From the NCBI GenBank assembly GCA_012932295.1, contig JAAONU010000001.1:53895958-53959957 (forward strand): a stretch of DNA of 64,000 bases, read 5' to 3'. The notes under the pieces are model-generated. The model searched no databases, was not told the DNA's origin, and was given only the letters and a program-made list of their open reading frames with translations. Below are positions 11,818 to 26,800 of this stretch, in pieces (position 1 is the stretch's first letter; every line of letters starts with the position of its first letter). A program made the translations under genes and the position numbers. This DNA is from Cyclina sinensis (taxonomy: Eukaryota > Mollusca > Bivalvia > Venerida > Veneridae).

Positions 11818-14800
11818 CTGCAAAACAGAACATCATATTGTGTAACTGCTAATAATTTTTTACCCTTATACACCAAAATTATAGTGCATGTAATTCTGAA
11901 AATACATATGTAAAAATATCAAGATAGGTCCCATTGTAAGCATTGCTGTGACCCTAGCTTGAATGAGTATTTTTCTAGGGTTACACAAACAGATTTATTT
12001 AATTTACATCCATCCTTTAACTGGACATAGTCAATAGGACAATATTGTTTTTTTTACCAAGACTTTATAAACAGCAATGTAAATTTTAACAATCTGAATA
12101 CCTCCTCCTTGGTCATGTGATCTAACTCTTCAGCCAATGAGTTTCCTTCTTGCAACATATGCCTGCCCTCCTTTACAGCCTGAGCCAATAACTGTGCATT
12201 CAGTTCTTCATTTTCTTCTGCAAGGTGCTTGTTGGCCTGGAAATAAACAAGGATATATTGATACTTAGACCTCAAACTTAACCTGCTGCAACTGAATTTA
12301 AATACTAAATATCATGAAAATCATCTAAAAATGAAGGGATGGACTCACAATAGCATTATTTTTAAGCTGTGGAAAAAAGATCTGCTCATCTAACTATCTT
12401 TCAGTACAAGTTTTAAGTGTCCATGCTCTGTACTAAAGGCAGGCAACATCCCAAAACCACAGTTCAAGAAAATTACCAAGATTGTGACCATTTCTCTTCT
12501 TTATATTCAAGCTTCCTTATATAGGGTACATTGAGATATCCTTATGTTCTCATAAAGACCAAATCAACTGCTGCAGACCACATCAATGCCATTGACATGA
12601 TAGTATCAACTGTTCATCAAAATGACCCCAAACTTGCAAATAACAATAAATGGAATCAACCAGGTTATGGCAAAGAAGACACTGAACTGGCTACATTGCC
12701 AATATGACTGAAAGATAAATGAGAGGGATAATTCTAGGGTTTGTTAAAAGGATATATGGGAAAACTAAAAGTAAATTTATGAACCAAGCAAAATCTTTAG
12801 CATGGTATTAAATATCAAAACTTTTTAAGGTAAAAAAAACCAAAACTTGTATCTGGCAAAGGACTTTATAGGATTACTATATCAACTACAATGTAATGTG
12901 AATGTTCATGATTGTACATATACCAGTACTAAAAATACCTAAATATTTTGTCTTATAAATTTACTATATGGTGCCAATAAAAAAATTCAATCTGCACTGA
13001 GTGTAGACTGGTTCTCATGTTTTGAAACATTTTAAACTTCACATAACCACTGATTGTTTTATTTTTGTATTTTTCAGAGCCAGTTTGTTCTCATGTGACA
13101 TAAAAAGTCATTTATGGTATTCTTGAAACATTTTCAATGTCTTACACCTAAAAGTACAAAAAAACTATAAATTTTCAAAGTGTCCTACATTCTAAACTAC
13201 CTTGTATACATTAAGTTACTTTACTGAAATGAAATAGATGTTTTAAATGATATTTACCCTAATCAGTTTTGAATGTACTGAGCTAGTTACTGAACTGTAA
13301 CCATTGTGAAATGCAGGCATTTCAAAACATGTAATCAATTGGTAATATTATATGAAAAAGGCATACATTTACCTGAGATTTTTTTTAGAACAACTACAGT
13401 GTTCCCCAACATTTGCTAAACATTTAAATAATACTGAGAGTATGGTTTGTCCAGGAATAATTAAAGCCTAGGGCATGAAAGTGGGTCCACAGATTGCTGG
13501 CTTTACATATGGATGACTGATGACTACAGCTTTCTTGAGATAAAATTACAAACTTATCTTATTTCAAGTACATTCCAGATATATCTAATTTTATAATTGT
13601 TACATGCTGCTATGAAACAGTTTTTACAAGGAGCTACATCAGAACAGAAATACCAGCAATTGAGGTAACACATACTGATTGTGCAATATGCTTGTTGCAT
13701 ACAACTGTCACATGTTTCATGCCAAAATTTGTTAATTATGTGTATTTATTTCTATTTTGATAATTCCTTTGACCAGTATTTCTGTTATGGTGTGCTCAAG
13801 GGAAGTTATTATTGGAAAGTAAATGAATACAAGCCAATACCTCTGCTTGTGTTGTAAGGTGTTAAAATATGGTGCAGAATTGGCATGTAAATAAAATGCA
13901 AGCACTGATATCACACCAGAAGGGAAGAAAATACAGTAACTCTTAAGATCACAATTAAGAGTAATTTCTCTTCAGAAATGAAAGAAAGAATTTGCAGGTA
14001 CTTATCAGATCAGAAGGACGGGAAGTGAGAACTGAATTTGGTCAACATAAAATTAACTAAAATTTTTGGTCTGGCTGTCACATTTAGATTAACAGAAGAA
14101 AGAAGCCAGCTTGCTGAGGTGTCCACTACATTCTTAATAAAAATTCTGTTTCATCTGACTCTTTTAGTTAAGGCTGACCACATAAACTTTATATTCAAGT
14201 TGTCAGAAAAGTGACCATGCACTCAAGTGCTCAACTCTTGAAAAGGCTTTATTATGGCATAAGGCTGCACTGTTTTACAATGATGACCTTTGTACTATGA
14301 GCTGACCACTGGTCAGAATTGTCTGTAGAGGTTTTGGCATAGATGGGCCTTGTGTACACCTAAACCTTATGAAGTGAACTAGAGAACATACAGAATAAAA
14401 CTCTGCAGACTGTATTAATTAATTACATGCAGCACCACATTGTGTGTATATGAAAAATAAAGCACTAAAGCAGTGGACAAAGAGATTACAAAACTTCAGG
14501 CTTAAACATTCAAAGCTTTCCGTCATTTTTAGGAAGTAGAAGCCTCCATGAACAAAGAATAATAGTCAACACAATATGTTTTGCTTTCATGTTGAATGTC
14601 TAAAAATCAGTGAACATCTTAAGGTTTTAAGGAAGCAAGTTTAAAGGCTTAACAATCTTGTAGTATAAAATGCAACTTCTCCTAAGGAAAAATAATTGCT
14701 GTATCGAGCTGGATTTGTTATTCAACATTGTGAGGTTTTGTTCCCTGTCCATGCTGGATTTGTTATTCAACATTGTAAGGTTTTGTTCCCTGTCCATGCT

Positions 14801-17800
14801 GTCTTTTTCCAAACATTAACTACAAAAGCAAACCCTTCTGTTTGTGTTATGTTGTTATGATATACAATATGTACCCCATAAACTCAAAAGCATTCCAAAG
14901 CAAAACTAAGCAAAGTGACAACAACAACAACAGCTGTACAGATACAGACCTGAGCAGCACCCCTCCATTCTAACCACAGCGTCTGTTAGTGCATGAAACA
15001 AACATAGGCAGTGACTTTTACATCCAATTTTAATGTTATACAAGAAGCTTTGTGAGTAAAGTTTTAAAGAAGAGTAATATATAGTATTATTTAGATAAAA
15101 ATTGTTCTTAATATCTTCTCCCAAAAGCCCATCTAACTTGTACAGATGATATCATTACCTTAATATTAAATCTGAAACACTTTGGGTCAAGTTATCATTG
15201 GAAGATAATTTGTGAAAGATCTTATTTCTGTTGAAGACACTAGTTAGTTCTCATTTTATGGTAACATCTTGCTCTCACATGAGCTACTAGGGGGACTGTT
15301 AATAAGGTGACACAATCATGTGTGACACACCAAACTCTCATATGTTACACTACTCATTCTAACAGACCTTACTTTCATCTGTTAAACTACTCATTGTGAC
15401 ACATCTTACTTTCATTTGATACACTTCTCACTGTAACATGCCTTACATTCAAATGTTACACTACTCATTCTAACAGACCTTACTTTCATCTGTTACACTA
15501 TACTCATTGAGACACACTTTACTTTCATTTGTTAAATACTCAGTGTAACACACCTTACATTCAAATGTTACACTACTCATTGTATCAGACCTTACTTTCA
15601 TCTGTTACACTATACTCATTGTGACACACTTTACTTTCATTTGTTAAATACTCAGTGTAACACACCTTACATTCAAATGTTATGCTACTCATCGTAACAG
15701 ACCTTACTTTCATCTGTTACACTACTCATTGTGACACACCTTACTTTCATTTGATACACTTCTCACTGTAACACACCTTACATTCGAATGTAACACTACT
15801 CACTGTAACAGACCTTATTTTCATCTGTTACACTACTCATTGTGATAGGCCATTCTTTCATCTGTTACACTACTCATTGTGATAGGCCATTCTTTCATCT
15901 GTTACACTACTCATTGTGATAGGCCATTCTTTCATCTGTTACACTACTCATTGTGATAGGCCATTCTTTCATCTGTTACACTACTCATTGTGATAGGCCA
16001 TTCTTTCATCTGTTACACTACTCATTGTGATAGGCCATTCTTTCATCTGTTACACTACTCATTGTGATAGGCCATTCTTTCATCTGTTACACTACTCATT
16101 GTAACAGACCTTACTTTCATCTGTTACACTACTCATTGTGATAGGCCATTCTTTCATCTGTTACACTACTCATTGTAACAGACCTTACTTTCATCTGTTA
16201 CACTACTCATTGTGATAGGCCATTCTTTCATCTACTATACTTCCCATTGCATCACACTTTTCATTCATTTGTTACATAACTCATTCTGTCACATCTTCAA
16301 TTTGTTACACTTCTCACTGTAACACACAATACTTTCATTCATTACACTTTCTACTCTGACACTCCACACTTTCATCAATTACACTTTCTAGGTTTGCACT
16401 CAAACAAAACTAAATGCCAAATGTTCCATTTTATAAAAAAAACAAAACAAAAAAAACATGCAGGTCATTTTGAAATAATTCTATCAGAAATTTCTGAAAA
16501 TAGGTGTCATTTTCAAATAATTCTGGAAGTTTTTGTAGCCACTGGCTATTTCCACTACTGCTATGATAGCTCTAATCACTCTCACATGTGACACTTCTCA
16601 CTTTCACACAACTTACTTTCATATATATAACACTACTCATTGTGACACACCATACTCTAAGTCTTTGAAGAAAGATAACACTAGCACAGAAAAAAGAAAA
16701 TGGTATGTGATATATAGCATGCAATTTGTTTCAAGAAATAGAAAAATGTATTACATAAAAAGTAAACAAGAAAACTGTGAAATGGAAAGGTGAATTACAC
16801 CAAGTGATATCTAACAGACAGACTGTCGGAAGGGATCAATCTGCTTGTTTAAGCTGTGTCCACGATGAGTTTGATATGAAACATAGTAAACTGGGAAACA
16901 GATTTGCATATTTTAATATACTGATTGTAGACCTAAGTACATTAGATTGAAGAACAAACAAGTTTTTTTTTAGTAATATATAATTTATCTAAATTACATA
17001 AAGTCTCTAATAAAATCTATGCCAAAGCCTTTACATGGGTCAACCATATTTACTTTAACATTCATTTTCAAGCCAGATATTTCCACAACTTTCTCCACTC
17101 AATTATCAATGCATCAAAGTCATGTTCTAGTTTTTGTCACGTGATAATAGTTATGTAAAAGTATTTGGATGCTCCCCGATGCCGCTTTGACACAGCAAGA
17201 AAAACATTGCCAGGTAAAAGTGAACGGGAACAAACTGGGATAATTAGATCACAGATGAATAAACTTACGTTTATAAAGCTGAAGCATAATTCATGCGAGG
17301 TGTATATATTGTAACAGATTATGACCTTTGACTCTTAGTTTGACCTTGATCTATGAGCTACTGACCTGGTTCATGTGCATTACACACTGTCTCATTGAGG
17401 CAAACATTTGTGCTAAGTAATTCTGAAATCCCACCAAGCCCAAGTTGCAGCCCTGAGAAGCAGAATGTACCCTATTTCAACATTTGACATCTAAGTGTGA
17501 CCTTGGTCTTTGAGCTGTGGCCTGGTTCATGCATGTAACATATGGTTTCATTGAGGCAAAAACTGTGTCAAGTAATTTTGAAATCCCTTTCACCAAGGCC
17601 ACATTACAGCCGATACAGGCAGAACTGTAGCCAAAGTGTGACCTTGACCTTTGAGCTATCAACCTGGTTCATGCATGCAACACACAATATCACTGAGATG
17701 ACATTTTTGCCAAGTAATTTTAAAATCTCTCCAACCAAGGCCATGTTACAGTGTGGACAAGCAGAACTGTTACCAATTCTGACATCTGACCTCTTTATGT

Positions 17801-20800
17801 GATGTCATTATGGCAAACATATGTGCCAAGTTATTTTGAAATCCCTCCAAGGCCAAATTACAGCTGAAACAAGCAGAACTGTAGCCCAAGTGTCACCCTG
17901 ACATTTGAGCTATTGACCTAGTTCATGTGCACAAAACATCTACTCACTGAGGTGAAAACTAATGCCAAGTAACTTTGAAATCTCTACACTCAAAGGCTAA
18001 GGTACAGCCAGGACATGCATATTTTGTAGCCAATTTTGAACTCTGACTTCTATATTTGAACTTCCATCCTGTGATGATAAATTATTTGTATTTTTCAATA
18101 AGAGAAGACGTTGAAAACATATAATTAGCATACTAATGTTGTTTATGGCCGATTCATTTTCATATTTTACAAAAGGAATTGGGTGAGTGGGAGGAGTGGA
18201 GGTGGGGGGGGGTGATGTTCAGAGATTGTGAAATGGCAGCGATAGAGGGTCTAGGAATGATAGATATTTAAAATTTCTGGAGCCCTGATGCCAAGTAATT
18301 TTGAAATCCCTCTAACCAAGGCCAAGTTACAGCTGAGACAAGCAGAACTGTAGTCAAGTGTGTGACCTGGACCTAGCCACCCGGTTTATGCACACAACAC
18401 ATCATCTCATTGAGGTGAATATTTGTGCCTATTTATCTTGACATCCCTTTAGACAAGGCCAGGTTACAACCTTGACAAGCAGAATTTTAGCCAACTGACT
18501 TCCATATGTGACTTTGACCTTTGAGCTACCTGCTTTGTTCATGGGCATACACATCGTCTCATTGAGGTGAACAATTGTACCATGTAATTCTAAAATCCCT
18601 CTAACAAAGGCCAAGTTACAGCCAGGGCAAGCAAAAGTGTGACAGAAGGATGGAATTGCAGACAGACAATGCGGCGAAGTTATAAGATCCCTCAAACCTT
18701 TTCAGAAAGCATTAAAAGTATTTCTTAAGGCACTTTTAAAACAAACAAGGAGCCCAATACATATGAATTTAGTTAGAATATGAAACTAACTTATACCCTT
18801 ATATCTGTGCCATTAATTATAGTTTACTTCAGAGAGAGAAAGACACATGATAAGGTGGGTGGAAAGGTTGTGTCTTACAGATTATACAAGTGTAAAGAAA
18901 ACAGTATCAATATCACAAAAATTCAATGGTTTCTTGTAAACCAAAGTTAATTTTATTACCAGCAACAAAACATTTAATTCTAAAAGATGACTGTATGCTA
19001 ATTTGAATCTCCATGACTTAAAGAAAAGTCAAACCGGTCATGGCAACCATTACAGATTATAGAAGGAACTCAAAGTGTTTTTTACTGGTGACTGATCAGA
19101 ATCTAAACATACATAACTAAACAATCACAGCTATATGATTCAATAAGCCTTAGAATGTAAAAATGATGACCTACCATCCTTTTAGCTAAGCACTTATCCC
19201 CCAGAGCCCTCCCCTCACACCCCCCACCCCCAACCAATCTGATTATACATAGGATACTTATTTCATATTTCTGCAAAACCTTAGCCTGCAGAATTTTTTA
19301 AAGGACTTGTCCATCTGTCAATTTGGGAAGTACAATTTACCATTTATAGAGCTGAATAGTGAACAGTACGGACCATGATCAGACTGCACTGATGTGCAGT
19401 GGTCTGCACTGGTTGCAAAGATAAACAAAACACCTGCCAGCAGGATGAGCTTAAGTGTCATAAGTTTTAGAAGCACTCTTGTTATGCACTACTCTTTTAC
19501 TGTAGGACAAAGAATAGAGTTATTAATATTACTAAGCAGAAGCAATCCAGAATGTAAAATATAGCCATGCAGTGGTAAAACCAACACTCAAGGGTGATTT
19601 CCAGCCATCAAGGTCACTATGGACCACAATCTTTACCGAGAGCATTTACTTAATAACAACAGAAATAAGTCACAAACAAAGGATAGGTAAGAATATGCTA
19701 TACAACTTTAAGACTTGGAATTATTTATAGGAACAAAAAGTGGTATTCACAAAGTGCAATTCATTAACTGTTATGACTCCAAGGTATCATACCTAACTTG
19801 TAAGTGACCTGCCATCAGGGACTTTGTCAACATTATTCTCTAGATTATCTCATTTAAAATACACATGTGATTTTAATGTGAACCTATTTGAATCACCATA
19901 ACCTTCCAAGATGTGATTTTGAGGCTTAAATTCATCTGGTTGTTTTTTTTACCAAAAAACACTCTACACAGAGATGGCAGGAGCTCAATACATTTTACCT
20001 TAAGGTATTTTAATTTATACTGTAAACAGTAAGTCCCGTCAATGTATATTACCTTGCAAACATAAGACACAAATGTACAAGGTCAGAAGAGGACTACAGC
20101 CACATGCCAGGTGGGACACTTTTAGCTGAAGGTAAATTTTTCACACAAAAAAGCTGGCTAAGCGATATTAGTTAAATAAATTATTATATCCTTCAAACTT
20201 ACCTCTTTTAACTTGGCCAATTCTGAATTGAATGAGAACCCATTAGAATCTGAGAGACTGGGTGTCCTGGGTATATGAGAATGTTTATGTTCACAGTCTA
20301 TTTTAAACCTGCGGAGATCCTCTAACTCTTTCTGTAACTCGTCTAATAACTGAAACACAAAAAAAGAGATACGATAAATGCACATAATTTCATCCTAAGT
20401 ACCAGCAGTGTGTATGAATCAAAACATTTATTTAAGATATTTGCTAAGCACCTCAAAATTATGCTTCATAGACATTACCTTAGTTCACAGGAATTATGGT
20501 TTCAACTGTAATATATATAACTTTCATCTTTTAATTGTCTTTAACTTTTCAGTGCCAAAATTGTCAACTATATGGAAATTATTATAAGAACAACCCTCAA
20601 AGGGCCGCTGCTTGCAGATTGCTTCATAGCAAAATAAGTCTTGATGATTTTAATTAATATAAAGTTTTCAAATTTGAAATGAACAGCAGAAATATATCAT
20701 AGTATATTTAGTAAGTAAAGTTGATTTTTAGATTATTGATCTAATATATCTTATAATGCAATATTATAAATATTATTATAATATAATAAATTCTAAACAA

Positions 20801-23800
20801 TCTTCAGTCTCTAACAAACTTAAAGATACTGAACTATAAAATGTGAAGCATATATATTGCTTCATCATGTCTAAGCTGTTTGCTTTATATCTCACATATC
20901 ATTAACAATCAGTCATTAAATTCTGTAAGAAAAACAAACATCAGTTTTTAATCGACGCCATGTTAAACATTTTAATTTTACTTTTCAAAAATGTTTCAGG
21001 AATCCAATCTGTGTGTTATTTCAAAACTTATCAATAAGCAATTTCGAACTATTATGACTGAATGATATGACTCGTCATTTTATCTGCTACTCAGCAGTGA
21101 CCATCTTATGTCATGTTATATCACAGAGACAGATCACTTGACCAATCACAAGTAGGTATATCAAAGGCTTCGCAGAAGCCGGACCAAGTCTACTTGAGCT
21201 ATGCAGGCAACTGGTCCAGTCTTGTCATAGGCTCACACTTGTCTTCTAGGGTAATCAGTATCTATTAATATCTACTATATTTATTCGTTTTGTGTGGTCT
21301 TTAATCAGTGAACAGTTTTTTGTACAATATGCTGAACATGTTAGTTTGAATATTTGAGATGATTCAGGATAAAATCATTCCCACACTTAAATTGCTTTTT
21401 TTATAATTTTTTCTTAACCCTTAACCTGCTGAAACCGAAAGTGATTAGTCTTTGCCACCAGTATAGAGCCAGGCCAGCCTGCACATCTGTGCAGTCTGAC
21501 CAGGTTCTATCCTGTTGGTAGCTTCATTTTTGTATTTTGATATTGAAATCCCTTAAACTTTGAACAGACTGTTCCAAATTCAAAGCAGGGCAAATCCATT
21601 ACAAAATTTCAGCATGTTCAGGGTTAGATTGAAATCTGTCTCATTATATATGCATGGATTTCTCAAGTTTGTTAAATTTCTCAAAGCTGAATGATAGAAA
21701 TGCAAAACAAACATTTTTTGCATTTGTATTAATTTAAACTACCTTTCAAAAGTCCTTGAAAAGTTTGCAAAACATGTAAATTTCACAACATACCCAACAA
21801 GGAAATGTAACTTTAAAATCATGCATATTTTGCAATAGGAAAACTTCAATGTTTGTTTTTCAAAAGCATGTCTTTTTTTCCCCATCAGCAAAGGCGATTA
21901 AATGTACCAAATGTATTTAGCATGACTTTATCATAAAAAAACTATGGTATTCCTATTGATGCATGATACCTGTTTACTTCAAAGTATACAGTTATTTCAA
22001 AATACAGTTTTACAACCAATGGTCACAATCTGCCATTTTGAGGAACTTACTGCTGTTCATAATTGGAATAAAGTATTTGTTTTTAAAACCTCCCTAATAG
22101 CCAACATTGTTTCAACAATGTAATGACAAACAAAGAAAGAATTCCTGAGACAAAACATGAAAAATGCATCTAAATTATTACTTTGTGTCCACAAGATGCA
22201 TTTTTTAAATACATTTTTATACACCATACAAGAATTGACAAAGGGAAGCAACCTTTGTAAACAATACAAAAAAGTTGTATACTTGATTACTTTCCCTTTT
22301 GTTTTCTTTGTCCCCAAAGTTTGAAGTACTAACATGATGCTGGTATATGTATGTAGTTGATCTTAGAAGCATTCCTTAACAGTACTAGCACCAGGCCCCT
22401 CTCTTCAGAGAGAAATGGCCAGGTTTCTCATTCACAAAGGAAGAACAGTTGCAGCTTATAGCACATATAAAATTAAAGACTTCAGTGGTGTAGAAGTTTG
22501 AAACAAACAAAGCCTTATCTTTTCTCAACTGAGCCTATCTAGAAAAGAAATGACTTATCTGAACTTGGTGACAGGGCTACTTCAGGAGGAGTTTCAAGAG
22601 GCCTTTTACATATTATATCAGTTAAGTATTCCCTTTTTCAACCACTTATTTGGGAAGTGAGATGATTACTACGTTTGGCAGCTAAGCACATTTTTGGTGC
22701 AAAAAGTTCTAGTAAGATTCAACTGAAAGTAATCATCTATTTCCTACAGGAAACACACTGTTCATGCTCTATTCTTCTGAAGTTATATTACTGTTCAATA
22801 TGACCTTACTACAAGATGGTCAAGACAGATATCTTAAGAACAAAACATTCCATAAAATTAGAAAAAAAAAAATATAAAATTAGAAAAAAAAAAATTTTTT
22901 TTTCATTAAACTTACTTTCAAAGGTAAAATGCTTCACACTAAGGATATTATCTTCAACAATTTTACAGATCTTTTTTATCTGGAAAATGTGAACTGTGAC
23001 ATAACACTGGTTATATACTTCTTTAGTTTTTAAACAAAAAGTAAAGGGAAATACCCTACAATTAAGCGATGATATACCACCTATTTATTTTATTGACTCA
23101 TTTTCTATAGAACCGGGGCGTAGCCAGCTTATTTCAACTTGTAGGCCCATAGAAGGGGTTCAAAGGGCAGTTGCCCTTAAGTAAGGGTGTCTGGGGGAGA
23201 TCTGCCCCCCTCAGAAGCTGGAAAAAAATGCAGATTTAAAAGAGGAGGAGCAGTGGTCGAGGGGCTACAGTGCGAGACTCTCAATCCTGAGGTCGCTGGT
23301 TTGAATCCCACCGGGCATCAGTGTCTACAGTGACTTTCCGCATTCCTCACTTTCGGCGGCAGGCAGTTCAACACCTTAACACACACTTGATTCAACAATA
23401 AGAACTGAACCCCTCCCCTTCCAGTTTTGTTCCATTTTCTGGACTTTTGAAAATGTCCTTTTCTTGACCAACTTGTAGGCCCGGGCCTACAGGGCCTGAT
23501 AATAACTACATCACTGTAAAATGAAAAATAATTGATAATTTAATGCAGAACATATGTTCAATGTTTTCCCTCTAGGTATTCAGGTACTTAGAAGTGTTCT
23601 TTGAAATAAATGGATATCCAATCAAAATTGGTATGAGACAACATATCTGTGTATAGAGACTGATAATAATTGTTTTTGTTTACCTGTTGTACAAAGAATT
23701 TTTGACTGACACTAGACATTTGATGTAACTCATTCAATATCATTCACATTTATCTGATCTAAAAAAGGAAAACTCTTTATTTTAGGGTATGCCTCTTTAA

Positions 23801-26800
23801 AGCTCTTTTAAAACCTTGACCTTGACATGCTTTATAAAACCTTGACCTTGACATGCTTCATACAAATGACTAAGCTAGTAAACAATATATCAAAACTTAA
23901 AATTGTGCAAGAAAAAAATATTCATATTTTGTGAAAGAAAAACGTGTACAAAAATAACTATCATTCCATACCAGGAATTTAAAAATAAAAGTTAAAGCAA
24001 GCAGGAGCTCTATGAGACATTATTCTTTCTGGACTGTTAGATGCCAAACAAAGGTGTGTGAGAAAAGTAACGTGACAACATAAAACTAAATGAGAAAGAA
24101 AGTTTTAAAGTCAAGAAGCAATCACAGAAAACTAAAGCATCTGGATCTATTTGTACAGTACCTTTTCCGTGGGTCTCTGATAAAACACAAAATATAATGT
24201 AACTACGAAAAGCAAGCAAAACAATATAGTACGTGGCTATATTATATAAACAGAAAGTTTTTGATGTTGATTTTTTTTTCTTCTTTATTTGCTTTTGAGC
24301 TAATGGTTCACTGGCTACCTTTCAAACAGAAGCGATGAATATTTTTTTGTGCCCTGACTTTCTTTAAGTCACTGACTCACAGAATTTTGCTTTTTTTTCT
24401 TTAAAATTAAAGAGAAGTTAATATACTATGAAAAAAAACATAATTTTATGCTTCTATATGTTACAAAAACTGAAGAAAAAGAGGTTGATTTTTACAGGAT
24501 TTGAACCCATGCCCTTTTGGTCAGTAAAATTCGAAGCAGCGCCTAGATCACAGAGCCACTACAGCATGTTTTTTACAAATGTATAAATTAACAATACAAA
24601 GAAAGATCCTACCCCGTGACTAATGGGGTAAATATTTTAGTGTGAAAAACTTTATATTATGTTTTTCTGCATCAAAAAATGAGACAGTTAACTTAATTTG
24701 GATACGTTCTTCACAGCTACAACCAGAATTTTATGTAAACATTTTCTTTTTATACATCGTTGACCCATCTGTGAGTCAGTCACTTTGAATAATTACCTAC
24801 ACTGAAAAATTTCAAAACAAGAATTTCTTCAGTATCTGGCTCTAAAACAAGGCAATTTCTAAACATTTTCAAAAAGACCTTCTGGATATATAGGATCTAC
24901 AATTAAATGTAAGTTTTCCTAATTTCTGATTTGTAGCAAAACCTATTTTCAGTAGGATAAATCTACCCATGTCAGTGAACACCAAACACAGCAAATCAAA
25001 ACACCGGGTTTTCTCACAAATATTTAGGACATATAAAGTGAAAAAAAATTAGCCAAAAAATTGAAAAAACAAACCATTAAAAACATGCAAGATCTGGGAT
25101 AAAAGGTATGTATGCTATGCCTGATACTTACATTTCCAGTAATTTCTTGTTCCCTGTCAAACTTAGACATAACTTCGTTGTATTCTGCCGAAACCTTATT
25201 ATAGTCTTCCTCCATTGCGGCAAGACGATCTGAAACTTCCATCTTATCCTGAAACCAATAGTAACCTTCATGCTTATTATCATTACATATTTTCTTCTAG
25301 CAATCTTTTTAATCTCATATCTGGTACTATTTTTTTAAAAGCCATGTTTTGTTTACAAAACTGATTAACTTCCCTTAACAATATCCGAGAAATAAAGGAA
25401 CATAGAAGGCGTCGCTAAAGGGCCAGCATGCATTCATATCGTATTACCTGAATTCTGATTAGCTGTTGTAAATACACAACAATATTTTTTCTATGTATTA
25501 CCCTCTTTGTAACCCTGTATCCACTTGGAAATTCTTCTTGTATATACATCAACTACTACTTTGCAGGCAGAAGAAGAAAAACCATCAGAAAATAAGAAAA
25601 AAGGTTCCAAGGTCAAGTGACTTTCTTATTTTTTTCATTGCAAACTAAACAGTGAAGGTCATAATGACCTTAACCTTCAATGAACACAATATTGAAAATC
25701 AGTAAGTCATTCACTCATCATGATCAACCATGATGCCTGCCATTTATCAGTTATTTATGAAAAACCACCTGGTCTACCAAAAAACATAATGCCTAGCACC
25801 TGCCATTACTTTTCCAAGACATTGAGATTGAATGTAGCTGTGTTAAAATACACATTACTTAAATATTTCTTACCATTCGTAACCTGTCATTCTCGTTTTT
25901 TAATCTCACAATATCTGACTTGAGTCTCTCGTTTTCAGTTTCAAATGTCTGTAACCGCATGGTCAAATAGTCCATTTTCTCATTTTCAACACCATGTTTG
26001 CTCTGAAAAGTAACAGTAAATTACTCACTGAAAATAAATTTGAAAACTTTTATTTTGATTTTAAGAGATCGTTATCTTTTTTCTCTATCATATGTACATT
26101 TCCATTTGAATTCAAACAATGACAACTTCATTCCTACACATGTAATTATGAAGAAAATAAATGTAGTTTCAAGTAAGAATCATCTGATTAAAAAATTGCA
26201 GATTTAAATGCAATATTGTGAAAAGAAAAGACACCAGTCAATACACTGTATGGAACTAAACATTCTATCTTGCCCATAAAACACATGAAATAATGTTCTT
26301 CTTTACAAATTTAAATTTTGTAAGTCCCTGAAAGATCACTCATGAATACAAGCAGGTTTTGAGTTTAGACAGAGACTACAGTGATATTATGAATATTTAG
26401 ACTTCAAAACATGGAACATCATGACCATGCAATACAGATGTAACAAAAATTGTATTGCTGTGAAAATAACATGAACAACTTCAAGAAAAATGAATGGGTA
26501 TACAAACATGCAAGTTATTTATAAAAGAAAAAAAATCTACCAGATTATTAGCTTAAATAAATCACTTGTTAAACATAATCTCAAGTACCAGAGTATCTGA
26601 AAGTACTGAATCAGGTTTCCTTATTGAACTTATAAAAACTATCCATTTAAAATTCAGTGGTTACCTACCATCATTTCCTGGTACTTTCTCTGTTCCTCCC
26701 GAACCCTGTCATCAGACTTGACCTCCATGTCCTTGAGCTGCTCTTCCAACGTATGTATTCTGTAAATATATATGGTATTATTATTATATGGTTCTGGTCT

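Larger units (their letters stand above)
12237..20202 (-). other. RAB11FIP intron 13
   Basis: This is the longest intron, at ~8.0 kb. It holds a 45-bp duplication (14708-14797), a large 37-bp minisatellite (15.32-16.39 kb), an eight-unit tandem array (17.34-18.68 kb) and an inverted-repeat element relic (~19.29-19.46 kb). The part from 12.3 to 14.7 kb is AT-rich with only weak, decayed coding-like stretches. Confidence 0.8.
20350..25131 (-). other. RAB11FIP intron 12
   Basis: The intron is ~4.8 kb. It carries a ~213-bp inverted-repeat element (21414-21626), a hAT-like short element with a nested SINE (23.11-23.52 kb), a second tRNA-like SINE on the minus strand (~24.49-24.58 kb) and a CCAAT-containing, GC-richer patch near 21.13-21.25 kb. 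Confidence 0.8.

Noticed and set aside
12533..12720. Decayed coding-like stretch in intron 13
   Set aside because: Stops occur in all frames and no family could be named; too weak to annotate.
15318..16390. CRISPR array
   Set aside because: Units are contiguous with no unique spacers, and the context is an intron of an animal gene.
23240..23320. Genuine tRNA gene
   Set aside because: Box A and B are good, but the acceptor stem does not close and the same body follows box B at other loci, so it is a SINE.
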